A stretch of 11,826 bases of DNA from CAYVOX01 sp964453035 (GTDB lineage Bacteria > Chloroflexota > Anaerolineae > Anaerolineales > Anaerolineaceae). The notes beneath the pieces were generated by a model. It was not told the origin of the DNA. It ran no database searches and was given only the letters and a program-made list of their open reading frames with translations. Position 1 is the stretch's first letter. The number at the start of each line of letters is the position of its first letter. This document shows, piece by piece, positions 1 through 7,716 of the stretch. The stretch is taken from assembly GCA_964453035.1 (NCBI GenBank), contig CAYVOX010000105.1, positions 1 through 11,826 on the forward strand, in the 5' to 3' direction. The translations under genes were made by a program, and so were the position numbers.

Positions 1-1
1 A

Positions 2-235
2 ACCTCCGATAAGCTCCTCCCGCTGGTCAAAACGCTGTCCTCCATCAAAGCCTCTGGCAAAATTGCCCACTACGGCGATTTCACCAAACCGTTCAACACC
101 GAATTCACTACCGCCTGGCGCAAAGGCCTCAACGAATTTGCCGAAAGCTGCATGACCGGTGGTACGATGACACCCCAGCAGGCTCTGGAAAAACTGCAAA
201 AGTACTTTGATGATATCATTGCCAAAAACAAGTAA
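2..235 (+). CDS. Sugar ABC transporter, extracellular solute-binding protein (C-terminal part)
   Basis: This is an open frame entering from the left edge and ending in TAA; only about 77 C-terminal residues are present. The fragment has the look of the last helices of a family 1 extracellular solute-binding protein: a glycine- and threonine-bearing stretch (CMTGGTMTPQQALEKLQKYFDDI) in which the TPQQAL-type start of the final amphipathic helix is typical, followed by a lysine-rich end. It is followed directly by two CUT1-type permease genes, the standard order binding protein, MalF-like, MalG-like. Its role would be to capture the substrate outside the membrane and deliver it to the permeases. 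The identification leans heavily on context because the signal peptide and ligand-binding lobes are outside the window. Confidence 0.72.
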   Translation, partial: TSDKLLPLVKTLSSIKASGKIAHYGDFTKPFNTEFTTAWRKGLNEFAESCMTGGTMTPQQALEKLQKYFDDIIAKNK

Positions 236-260
236 ACTTAACGGATAGTACCTTCTCTAA

Positions 261-296
261 AATGCGGCTGCTGTGAGATATCGCAGCAGCCGCATT
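261..296 (+). promoter_or_regulatory. Strong intergenic hairpin between binding-protein and permease genes
   Basis: A perfect 13-bp inverted repeat (261-273 with 284-296) starts 25 bp after the binding-protein stop. The stem can be extended inward by a G-U, a G-C and an A-U pair, leaving a four-base loop at 277-280. It is GC-rich but no T-run follows, so it does not look like a full intrinsic terminator. Hairpins in this place are known in maltose-type operons (malE-malF) to stabilise the upstream mRNA and reduce downstream expression, giving more binding protein than permease. That role is inferred here. Confidence 0.6.
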
Positions 297-333
297 GATA
301 ACCAGGAACAAGAGTTCAGAATGGTGTGAGCAT

Positions 334-1233
334 ATGCTGAAAACCAATCCGCTTCCCGGAACTGAAAAAAACCGCAGAATGACCGCCTTTCAGGTCAGGC
401 TGCATGTGGGAAACATTCTTTTCATGATGCCGGCATTCATACTGTTCGCTTTTGTGGTGCTGATCCCATTTCTTCAAGGCATCCCGTACTCCTTCACCAA
501 CTGGCGGAGCATCATCAGCCAGACCCGGGATTTTATCGGGTTACAAAATTACATCACCTTGCTGAGCAATGAATTCTTCATGGCGGATTTCGTCCACACC
601 CTGCATTTTACCGGTCTTTACCTGGTGGGCGCCAATGTTCTCGGGCTGTTCATGGCAATGATTCTGTGGCGATCTACGCCATTTAACAACTTCATTCGCA
701 CAATGACGTTCATGCCTTTCACAGTTGCGCTTGTAAGTTCGGCAATCGTTTGGAGTTACGTTTATACCGATATTTTCACCCCCCTGTTCAATGTGCCCAG
801 TCCGCTGGGAATCTCCGGTCAGGTCATTCCCGGGCTGGTTGTCATTGCCATCTGGCGCGATATGGGCTACTGCATGTTAATCTATATCGCCGCATTGCAG
901 TCTATCCCGATTGATTACTATGAAGCAGCCCGCGTTGAAGGAGCCAACTTCTTCCACGAGACGCGCTTCATCACCCTGCCGCTCATTGTGCCTGCTTTTA
1001 CAGCCAACCTCACACTGCTGCTTTCCTGGGGGCTGCGTACTTTTGATTATCCCATGGCCGTTGCCCGAAATATGGCTGCCGGAGAGACTGTGGCCATGTA
1101 TGTTTACGATAATATCTTCGGATTTAGCAGGGCCGGATTAGGACAGGCAGCAGCGATCCTGATTACCCTGGTCCTCATCATTCTGACCGTGCTGGTGACA
1201 AATGTGCTAAGAAGACTTGAGGTGGAGGCATAA
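334..1233 (+). CDS. Sugar ABC transporter permease, MalF/UgpA type
   Basis: This is an inner-membrane permease subunit of a CUT1-family sugar importer, about 299 residues with the chosen start. A hydrophobic segment begins around residue 27 (NILFMMPAFILFAFVVLIPF), and several more follow, consistent with six membrane spans. The cytoplasmic EAA loop that docks the ATPase is clear near residues 196-221: YYEAARVEGANFF, then TLPLIVP. The ATG at 334 was chosen because the in-frame TTG at 295 lies inside the downstream arm of the hairpin and the ATG at 321 is out of frame and stops at once. The ribosome binding site for 334 is weak, and an ATG at 379 is also possible. The stop is followed after two bases by the next permease. 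No ATP-binding subunit is in the window, so a shared ATPase of the MsmX/MalK kind is probably used. The family is confident; the substrate is unknown. Confidence 0.9.
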   Translation: MLKTNPLPGTEKNRRMTAFQVRLHVGNILFMMPAFILFAFVVLIPFLQGIPYSFTNWRSIISQTRDFIGLQNYITLLSNEFFMADFVHTLHFTGLYLVGANVLGLFMAMILWRSTPFNNFIRTMTFMPFTVALVSSAIVWSYVYTDIFTPLFNVPSPLGISGQVIPGLVVIAIWRDMGYCMLIYIAALQSIPIDYYEAARVEGANFFHETRFITLPLIVPAFTANLTLLLSWGLRTFDYPMAVARNMAAGETVAMYVYDNIFGFSRAGLGQAAAILITLVLIILTVLVTNVLRRLEVEA

Positions 1234-1235
1234 CG

Positions 1236-2108
1236 ATGACACAACTCGTGATAAGCCAGGGCATGGCCGGTGAAAACAAAGTAAAGAGATATTTCAAGGC
1301 GTTCCTCAAGTTGATGGTCATCTTATGCCTCATGATATTGATCATCTCACCGTTTTACATTAGTCTTCTATATTCCATCAAAGATCCCCAGGAAATCAGC
1401 ATCAACCGCCTGGCATGGCCCCAGAACCCTACACTTAATAATTATTTAGAAGTCATTCTCAATAACCAACAATTTGCCATTGGTTATTTGAACAGTATTA
1501 TCACGACAATACCAACAGTCATCATCCTGATGATAACCACATCCATGGCGGCCTATGTGCTGGCCAGAAACAACAGCAAATTCTACAATGGTATTTACCT
1601 CCTGTTTATCTCAGGCATTCTCATCCCATTCCAATGTCTGATGCTGCCGCTCTACCTCAACCTGCACAGCTTGCACCTTACCAGCAATCCCATTGGGTTC
1701 ATCATCGCGCGTTCCGGGCTACAGATTTCAATCAGCATCCTGGTGGTTACTGGTTTTGTCAAAACTGTGCCGCGGGAACTTGAAGAAGCAGCCTTCCTTG
1801 ACGGATGCAATCGATTTCAAACCTTCTGGAAAGTCGTCTTCCCCTTGATGAAGCCGGTCAATGCCACTCAGTTGGTGCTCAATTCCCTTTTCATCTGGAA
1901 TGACTACAATGTCGCCATTGTCCTGCTGCGCTCGCCGGAATCACGCACCTTGCCCCTGGCGCAAATCATCTACTTCAATGAAAACACCGCCAATTTGAAC
2001 ATGGCATTTGCATTCTTTATCATGGCTATGTTGCCAATTCTCATCCTTTACCTTGTGATGCAGAAATATATTGTCAGTGGTATTATGTCTGGTGCTGTTA
2101 AGGGATAA
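1236..2108 (+). CDS. Sugar ABC transporter permease, MalG/UgpE type
   Basis: This is the second inner-membrane permease subunit, 290 residues, a usual length for the MalG-like family. A short cytoplasmic N-terminus is followed by a first span around residues 26-46, then the family's periplasmic segment (WPQNPTLNNYLEVI), and further spans. The EAA motif lies at about 181-207: ELEEAAFLDGCNRF, then VVFPLMKP. The start ATG follows a good ribosome binding site (GGAGG at 1224-1228, seven bases upstream) and lies two bases after the previous stop, so the two permeases are very likely translated together and form a heterodimer. It ends 17 bp before the response regulator gene, too little room for a separate promoter. 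Confidence 0.92.
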   Translation: MTQLVISQGMAGENKVKRYFKAFLKLMVILCLMILIISPFYISLLYSIKDPQEISINRLAWPQNPTLNNYLEVILNNQQFAIGYLNSIITTIPTVIILMITTSMAAYVLARNNSKFYNGIYLLFISGILIPFQCLMLPLYLNLHSLHLTSNPIGFIIARSGLQISISILVVTGFVKTVPRELEEAAFLDGCNRFQTFWKVVFPLMKPVNATQLVLNSLFIWNDYNVAIVLLRSPESRTLPLAQIIYFNENTANLNMAFAFFIMAMLPILILYLVMQKYIVSGIMSGAVKG

Positions 2109-2125
2109 CCTTTTTTAGGAGTGGC

Positions 2126-3634
2126 ATGGCTTACAGGCTGGTGATTATTGACGATAATCCAATCGCAGTTCAATCCCTTTCACAATGTTTCGATTGGGAG
2201 CAACTTGGGATTGAGATCGCCGGCACTGCCCTGGATGGAATCCAGGGGAAAGAACTCATCCTGCGGACACACCCCGATATCGTCATCACGGATATCAATA
2301 TGCCGGATATCGACGGGTTGAGCATGATTGAACAGGTTTATGAGCACCTTACCACATCAAAAATAATCGTAATTACCGGTTATGATGAATTTCAATATGC
2401 CAGCCGCGCAATCAAGCTCTCCGTTTTTGATTTCATTCTCAAGCCAATTGACGACGCCGAACTGCAAAACTCATTGAAGCGTGTCATCAAAATCCTGGAT
2501 GAAGAAAAGATTGTCAACATCCAGGTTGAGCAGATGAGAGAAAATGTGCGCCGGGCACAACTCCTTTCATTACTCACCGCATCGGATGCCCACGACACAA
2601 GCGTCAAAGAACTCGTGCAAAAATACGGCATCGAGTTTGCTTCATATTTCATAATTGTCGCGCAGAGCAAGAACGGAATATCCCAGCCGTTGCTCCGGCG
2701 TATTGACCACGAAAGCAACCTCGAAGGTTTGAAAATCATCACCCTGATCATGAATGATACCGTGGTGGTCTTTTGCATGTGCGATTGCGATGACCAGGCG
2801 TGGAGAAAATCCGCCGAGCGGATGGCGGCAAGGCTTCTCTACCTTGAACCTGAATTTGCTATAGCCGTGAGCAGTTTGCAACATCACTACCATCACATTC
2901 GAGCTGCATACCAGGAAGCCAGGTGGTTGCTGACTGAAAGCAAGCTGCTGGATGCCTATGGTTACATTCGCTTTTACAACGACTCGGAGGATATTCGTTC
3001 GCGTAAAAGCACGGAGTTAAAAAAGAAATGCCAGGATCTGGCTCATAACATCAATCAGTCCGAAGCCCTTTACCAACGCGTCTATAAAAGGTTGGCGGAA
3101 GCTGCTAACGGGGATATCGAAGCGTTACGTCTTATGCTGTTGCATTACAGCACACTAAAAGTTCATGAATGCTTGAACGAAGAAAAATGGGCCGAGTTGA
3201 TTGATAATGTGGTTTTCAGCGTGGTTAATGTCACCACTGCCGCTGAAGCCTGCGCCTTTCTAGAGCGCTTTTATTCGGCAATAAGCTCAGCGCGCTCTGA
3301 GGCCAGTTCAGTTTCATCTCTGGTTCAAAGAGTGCTTTATTACATCAAAATGAATGCCGTCGAAGGTCTGCGGCTCGAGGAAGTCGCCGAAAAGTTCTTC
3401 GTCAGCCCAAACTATCTCTCTTCGATGATCAAGAAGGAAACGGGCACAAATTACCAGCAGCATGTTCTTGCTGCCAAAATGAACGTCGCCAGGCAGATGC
3501 TGGACGATACCCGCATGAGAATTGAGGAAATTGCTCATGCAGTCGGTTATGAGAACTACGTAAGCTTCTACAACATGTTCAAGCGGTTTGAAGGTAAAAC
3601 CCCCACCGAATACCGGTTACGAAGCAGAGTATAG
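2126..3634 (+). CDS. Response regulator with AraC-type DNA-binding domain (YesN family)
   Basis: This is a cytoplasmic transcription factor of 502 residues. The N-terminal receiver domain (about 3-120) carries the full phosphorylation set: D9 and D10, phospho-acceptor D56 in the DINMP motif, T84 in the VITGYDEF motif and K106 followed by proline. A middle region of roughly 280 residues is typical of YesN-like regulators. The C-terminal AraC/XylS region (about 400-500) has two helix-turn-helix units, the first around LRLEEVAEKFFVSPNYLSSM and the second around RIEEIAHAVGYENYVSFYNM, with the family ending KRFEGKTPTEYR. AGGAG at 2117-2121 is a ribosome binding site four bases before the ATG. It sits 9 bp before its presumed partner kinase. 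The pair most likely switches this operon in response to the imported sugar, as YesMN-type pairs do. The family is certain; the target is inferred. Confidence 0.95.
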   Translation: MAYRLVIIDDNPIAVQSLSQCFDWEQLGIEIAGTALDGIQGKELILRTHPDIVITDINMPDIDGLSMIEQVYEHLTTSKIIVITGYDEFQYASRAIKLSVFDFILKPIDDAELQNSLKRVIKILDEEKIVNIQVEQMRENVRRAQLLSLLTASDAHDTSVKELVQKYGIEFASYFIIVAQSKNGISQPLLRRIDHESNLEGLKIITLIMNDTVVVFCMCDCDDQAWRKSAERMAARLLYLEPEFAIAVSSLQHHYHHIRAAYQEARWLLTESKLLDAYGYIRFYNDSEDIRSRKSTELKKKCQDLAHNINQSEALYQRVYKRLAEAANGDIEALRLMLLHYSTLKVHECLNEEKWAELIDNVVFSVVNVTTAAEACAFLERFYSAISSARSEASSVSSLVQRVLYYIKMNAVEGLRLEEVAEKFFVSPNYLSSMIKKETGTNYQQHVLAAKMNVARQMLDDTRMRIEEIAHAVGYENYVSFYNMFKRFEGKTPTEYRLRSRV

Positions 3635-3643
3635 CGAGTTCGG

Positions 3644-5407
3644 ATGAGTTACTTTTCTCGCTTACCCCTCAGGTTAAAACTGGTTATCTCATTCGTGATA
3701 ACTTTTCTAATCATATTAATCCCTACCACTATCCTGTTAGCCAATATCGCATTAACGCGCAGCCTGGATGATGCCAAAGCGTTGCTTTCATTACTGACCG
3801 ATCAGGTGCTCATCAACGTTGAGCAAACCATTTCCTCTACAGAAAAGCAAATCTTTAATATTTATAGCTCCCTGAACATTCCTGACCAGATGCGCGTGGT
3901 CAGTTCATTTGAGCTTGCCAACCGCCAATCGCTTCAAAACCTGGAATATTCCGTTAACCTGATGGTCACTGAGGCTTACCCATATGATTTCGTGTTAGTG
4001 CGCACATTGAATGGGCAGGAAATTCACACCGGTGAAAAGATATCGAACGGTGATGCGGTCTATAACTCGGCGAAGAAACTGCTGGACCGTTTTACGGAGG
4101 ATACCTGGAAGTGGATTCGCGCAGAGGATAACAGTGTCTATGTCATTCAAAAAGTTTACGCTCTTGCACCTCTGACCCACGTCGGAAATATCGTCTTGCG
4201 TATTTCCGATACCAAGTTGTTCACCCTGGGCGAAGAAACCGGTCAACTCGATTGTTCTTTACTTCTATTTGATAAAGATAAAAACCATATCCTCACCTCA
4301 GGCTTTCTTAATCAAGAGAAACAAGCGCTCATCTCCAAAACAGTGCGAGAAAACGGATTATCACAGGGATTTCACACCTGGCTGGGTTCTGAGTTCTATG
4401 TGGTTGTCAAACAGAGCAACTACTGGAGCATGGTTGGATTGCTCCCCATGGACCAGTTGAACACCACACGCGATAATGTATGGCTGAGCAGCCTGGTCAT
4501 TATGGTGGTGGGTTTATGCCTGGGTATCCTGGCAATTTCATTGCTCTCCAATCGATTGATGCGGCAGTTAAATGCTCTCACCAGGTCCATCGATGCCGTA
4601 GCGGATGGAGACATCAAGCAGACAGTGCCAGTTTACAACCAGGATGATATTGGTCAAATCGCTAACCGTTTCAATAATATGACCCGCGAAATAGCCGACT
4701 TGCTTCAGCGCGTGGTGAGTGAACAAAAACATAAGAACGATGCTGAATTTAAGATGCTCGAATACCGCTACCGTTCCTTGCACACGCAGATTAATTCCCA
4801 TTTCATTTTCAATGCGCTCGAGACAGTCAACGCTTACGCGCGGCTCAAAGGGAATACGGAAATCACCAAGGTTGTTCAATTAATCAGCCGGTACTTTCGT
4901 AACAACACCAGGAATATAATGCGGCAGTTCATTCCTCTGCACGAGGAATTTGATTATTTACGCGACTATTCAGAGATCTTCAAGTATATCCATGGGGAGC
5001 GGCTTCTGATCAAGTTTGACTGTGATGATGCTGCCCGTGATGCCCTGCTGCCGACCATGATTCTCCAACCGGTACTTGAGAATGCTTTCGAGCACGGACT
5101 GAGCGCCTCCAGGCAACAAACCGTCATTACACTCTCAGCAAAGATTCTTGATGGATCAAAATTAACTGTCTCCATCGCCGATGATGGACCGGGAATTTCA
5201 GAGGAAATCCAACAACGCATCTTCCTCCCTGAGGAACAAACCAACCATCATGCGCGGGGCGGCATTGGCTTGCGCAATGTAGCCGAGCGGTTGAGGTTGA
5301 TATATGGTGATAAAGGCAAAATTAAGCTGGAAAGTGATAACAACGGCACCTGTGTGACGATCTGCATCCCGCTCAGTTTTATCGCTCAGATGCCAGAGCA
5401 AACTTAA
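3644..5407 (+). CDS. Membrane sensor histidine kinase (YesM family)
   Basis: This is a 587-residue kinase. A membrane span at about 14-35 is followed by a long extracytoplasmic sensing region (about 38-278, probably Cache-like) and a second span at about 281-302. A HAMP linker follows (about 303-355, with the DIGQIANRFNNM motif). The His_kinase domain has its phospho-acceptor at H386 in QINSHFIFNALE. The ATPase domain shows the N-box (LQPVLENAFEHG, N480), the DDGPGI G1 box at 513-518 and a GGIGLRNV G2 box at 539-546. In this family the residue before the histidine is normally proline (QINPHF); here it is serine. The kinase probably senses an extracellular sugar, perhaps with the solute-binding protein, and phosphorylates the regulator encoded just upstream. 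The ribosome binding site is weak, which suggests translational coupling across the 9-bp gap. Confidence 0.94.
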   Translation: MSYFSRLPLRLKLVISFVITFLIILIPTTILLANIALTRSLDDAKALLSLLTDQVLINVEQTISSTEKQIFNIYSSLNIPDQMRVVSSFELANRQSLQNLEYSVNLMVTEAYPYDFVLVRTLNGQEIHTGEKISNGDAVYNSAKKLLDRFTEDTWKWIRAEDNSVYVIQKVYALAPLTHVGNIVLRISDTKLFTLGEETGQLDCSLLLFDKDKNHILTSGFLNQEKQALISKTVRENGLSQGFHTWLGSEFYVVVKQSNYWSMVGLLPMDQLNTTRDNVWLSSLVIMVVGLCLGILAISLLSNRLMRQLNALTRSIDAVADGDIKQTVPVYNQDDIGQIANRFNNMTREIADLLQRVVSEQKHKNDAEFKMLEYRYRSLHTQINSHFIFNALETVNAYARLKGNTEITKVVQLISRYFRNNTRNIMRQFIPLHEEFDYLRDYSEIFKYIHGERLLIKFDCDDAARDALLPTMILQPVLENAFEHGLSASRQQTVITLSAKILDGSKLTVSIADDGPGISEEIQQRIFLPEEQTNHHARGGIGLRNVAERLRLIYGDKGKIKLESDNNGTCVTICIPLSFIAQMPEQT

Positions 5408-5433
5408 TCAAAAAAACAAAAGGAAATTCAACG

Positions 5434-6825
5434 ATGCTCAATTATCAAATAAAAATCGGTTTAATGCCCATGCGGCGTAATGTGGCGCAGCGTCCTGGAA
5501 TTTTTAACTGGGAGAAAGCTGAAGTCCGAGGTCGGGAAGCGGTTGAATATATAAAATCAAATTTCACCAGTGAAAACGTTTCCTTCATTGATCTGAAAGG
5601 GATTAATGAGGTTGAGGTTTTGTTTAACGACCAGGATGCGCAGAAGGTCATCGAACGTTTCCGCGCTGAGGCGGTGGATGCAATTATCTTGATTAATGGC
5701 AATTTTGGTGAAGAAGAAGTAGCCGGTCATGTTGCCAGGGCGATTAACAAACCCATCTTGCTATGGGCACCGTTGGATGATGAAATCCGGGCGGATGGCA
5801 TGCGCTTCACCGACAGCCAGTGCGGCATCTTCGGGATCAGCCGGCAAATGCAGCGCCTCAACATCCCGTTTAGCTATATTGAAAATTGTCGCATAACGGA
5901 ATCAATTTTCTCTGAGGGGCTTCATCAGTTCTTTTCCGTGGTCTGCATGGTCAAGAATTTTCGTAATCTGCGCGTCGGGCAGGTTGGCATGCGCCCAAAA
6001 CCATTCTACTCAGTAATATTTAATGAAGGAGAGTTGCTTCAGCGTTTTGGAATTGAAGTAGTACCGGTAAACCTGGCAGTGGTTATTGATAAATTTAACC
6101 GCATCCTCACCGAAAGGGACGCAGAATTATCCCGAGGCGCGGAATTTTTACAGAAGAGATACGAAATTGATGAGCTCTCACAACCGGTATTGAAAAAAGT
6201 GTACGCCTTTGTGCTGTTGTATGAGGATATTTTTAGAGAATTCAACGTACAGATTATCTCTTCGGAATGTTGGACGGCAATGCAACTTGGGGTTGGCGCC
6301 ATGCCCTGCACTGCTTTTGCCATCCTGGCTGACATGGGTTACATCGTCGGCTGTGAGAGTGACGTCCACGGCACCCTCACCATGGCACTGCTCTCCTGTG
6401 CAAGCCTTGGAAAGAAGATTCCATTCTTTGGCGAATTTACCGTGCGGCATCCTGAAGATAAAAATGTTGAGTTGTTGTGGCACTGCGGCCCATTTGCCTA
6501 TTCGCTGAAGAAAGCCACCTCCCCCGCAAAAATGGTCAATATGCGCGAATGGTTTGAAGTTAAAGCGGGCAAGTACACAGTCGCCAGGTTCGAGCAGGAC
6601 GACGGACGATACCTGCTCTTAAACGGCACCTGCCAGTCGGCTGAGGGACCCTACACTTTTGGAACCTACCTGTGGGCAAGGTTTGACAACCTCTCAAAGT
6701 GGGAGCGCAAGCTGGTTGAAGGACCTTATATTCACCACATGGCAGAAATCGAAGGTGATTATACAGGCGCGCTGCGCGAATTCTGCAAGTTCATTCCGCA
6801 TCTCAACCCTGATTCTGTGGAATAG
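5434..6825 (+). CDS. L-fucose/L-arabinose isomerase-like sugar isomerase
   Basis: This protein of 463 residues resembles the shorter members of the L-fucose/L-arabinose isomerase group, which convert aldoses to ketoses using a metal ion, usually manganese. The N-terminal part has Rossmann-like strands (VDAIILINGN around 81-90, then NKPILLWAP). The C-terminal half carries the family's characteristic core: ISSECW at 275-280, LADMGYIVGCESDVHG at 298-313 and LWHCGPFAY at 348-356. E278, E308, D310 and H350 are candidate metal or catalytic residues; the ESD motif corresponds to the TEND motif of E. coli FucI by my own alignment. AGGA at 5421-5424 lies nine bases before the ATG. It is the first enzyme gene after the regulators and would do the first isomerisation of the imported sugar. 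The family is fairly sure. The substrate cannot be read from the sequence, and fucose or arabinose should not be assumed. Confidence 0.8.
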   Translation: MLNYQIKIGLMPMRRNVAQRPGIFNWEKAEVRGREAVEYIKSNFTSENVSFIDLKGINEVEVLFNDQDAQKVIERFRAEAVDAIILINGNFGEEEVAGHVARAINKPILLWAPLDDEIRADGMRFTDSQCGIFGISRQMQRLNIPFSYIENCRITESIFSEGLHQFFSVVCMVKNFRNLRVGQVGMRPKPFYSVIFNEGELLQRFGIEVVPVNLAVVIDKFNRILTERDAELSRGAEFLQKRYEIDELSQPVLKKVYAFVLLYEDIFREFNVQIISSECWTAMQLGVGAMPCTAFAILADMGYIVGCESDVHGTLTMALLSCASLGKKIPFFGEFTVRHPEDKNVELLWHCGPFAYSLKKATSPAKMVNMREWFEVKAGKYTVARFEQDDGRYLLLNGTCQSAEGPYTFGTYLWARFDNLSKWERKLVEGPYIHHMAEIEGDYTGALREFCKFIPHLNPDSVE

Positions 6826-6888
6826 GGCGCTCATTTTGAGTGGCGAGGAGCTAATGGTTGCTTTTGCCACGCCGGAAAGGGATTTGCT

Positions 6889-7716
6889 GTGCTCGTAAAT
6901 CTTTCAGAAATTCTGGATATTGCCGAAGAGCGCGGATTTGCGGTGCCCGCCTTCAACGTTTACAACCTTGAAACCGTGCTGGGAGTGGCGCAGGCAGCAC
7001 AGCAAAGTCACGCTCCGGTTATTTTCCAGGTTTACAGCCGTCTTTTTGACGGTCCAAATGCTCGTTACCTGTCCCCTCTCATTCTGGAGGCGATCCGTTC
7101 GCTGCCCACCCCGGCGGCCTTTCACCTGGATCACGGCGCTGGCGTTCCGCAGGTTCAACGCGCGCTGCGTTACGGTGCCAGTGGTATTATGGTCGATGCC
7201 TCCACCTGCCCGTTGGAGGAGAATATCGCCAGAACGCGCGAGGTGGTAGCACTGTGCCATGCGGTGAACGTGCCTGTAGAAGGTGAACTGGGGCATATTG
7301 GCACCACGCGCGATGAAATCCCCACCGAACACACGCTTGTGAATGAAGCCGAACAATATGTGAATGAAACAGGCGTTTCTGCCCTGGCGATTATGGTTGG
7401 AACAGCACACGGGCGCTACAAACAGACACCGATCCTTAATATTAACCGCATTGCTGAGATTAAAGCCAGCACCAGGGCTCATTTGGTACTGCATGGTGGT
7501 TCCGGGGTGTCGGATAACCAGTTGCAAAGCGCAATCCGCGCGGGCATTCGCAAGGTGAACTTTGGCACCGATTTGTGTTATGCCTTTTTGGATAGTCTAG
7601 CTGGCGTCTCACGCGATGTCGTTGCGGTTGATTTGTTTATGAAAGAACCGATTGAAAGCGTCAAACGGTTTGCGCTTGGCAAAATCGCTCAACTTGGGGC
7701 AAACCGTTATGATTGA
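6889..7716 (+). CDS. Class II (zinc) ketose-bisphosphate aldolase, GatY/IolJ/Fba type
   Basis: This is a 275-residue zinc aldolase that would cleave a phosphorylated ketose to dihydroxyacetone phosphate and an aldehyde. The class II motifs are all visible: HLDHG at 79-83 (D81 catalytic, H82 zinc ligand), VEGELGHIG at 130-138 (E133), GTAHGRYK at 171-178 (H174 zinc ligand), LHGGSGV at 201-207 (H202 zinc ligand) and NFGTDL at 224-229. The usual DGSxLP motif reads DASTCP at 103-108. It is slightly short for the family, mostly in the loop after E133 and at the C-terminus. The GTG start is preceded by an AAAGG ribosome binding site at 6876-6880, eight bases away, and conserved family sequence begins right after it. 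It overlaps the following kinase gene by 8 bp, so the two probably act in sequence. Substrate choice among fructose-, tagatose- or deoxyketogluconate-type phosphates cannot be settled. Confidence 0.88.
   Translation: MLVNLSEILDIAEERGFAVPAFNVYNLETVLGVAQAAQQSHAPVIFQVYSRLFDGPNARYLSPLILEAIRSLPTPAAFHLDHGAGVPQVQRALRYGASGIMVDASTCPLEENIARTREVVALCHAVNVPVEGELGHIGTTRDEIPTEHTLVNEAEQYVNETGVSALAIMVGTAHGRYKQTPILNINRIAEIKASTRAHLVLHGGSGVSDNQLQSAIRAGIRKVNFGTDLCYAFLDSLAGVSRDVVAVDLFMKEPIESVKRFALGKIAQLGANRYD

Noticed and set aside
295..333. Longer permease starting at TTG 295
   Set aside because: The TTG is inside the hairpin arm, has no ribosome binding site, and the added 13 residues are not typical of the family.
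6904..7527. Antisense open frame of about 207 codons
   Set aside because: It lies wholly opposite a well-supported aldolase gene, shows no recognisable motif, and has no ribosome binding site of note.
7652..7708. Longer PfkB kinase starting at ATG 7652
   Set aside because: The added 19 residues come from another frame of the aldolase gene, and the kinase fold begins right after ATG 7709.
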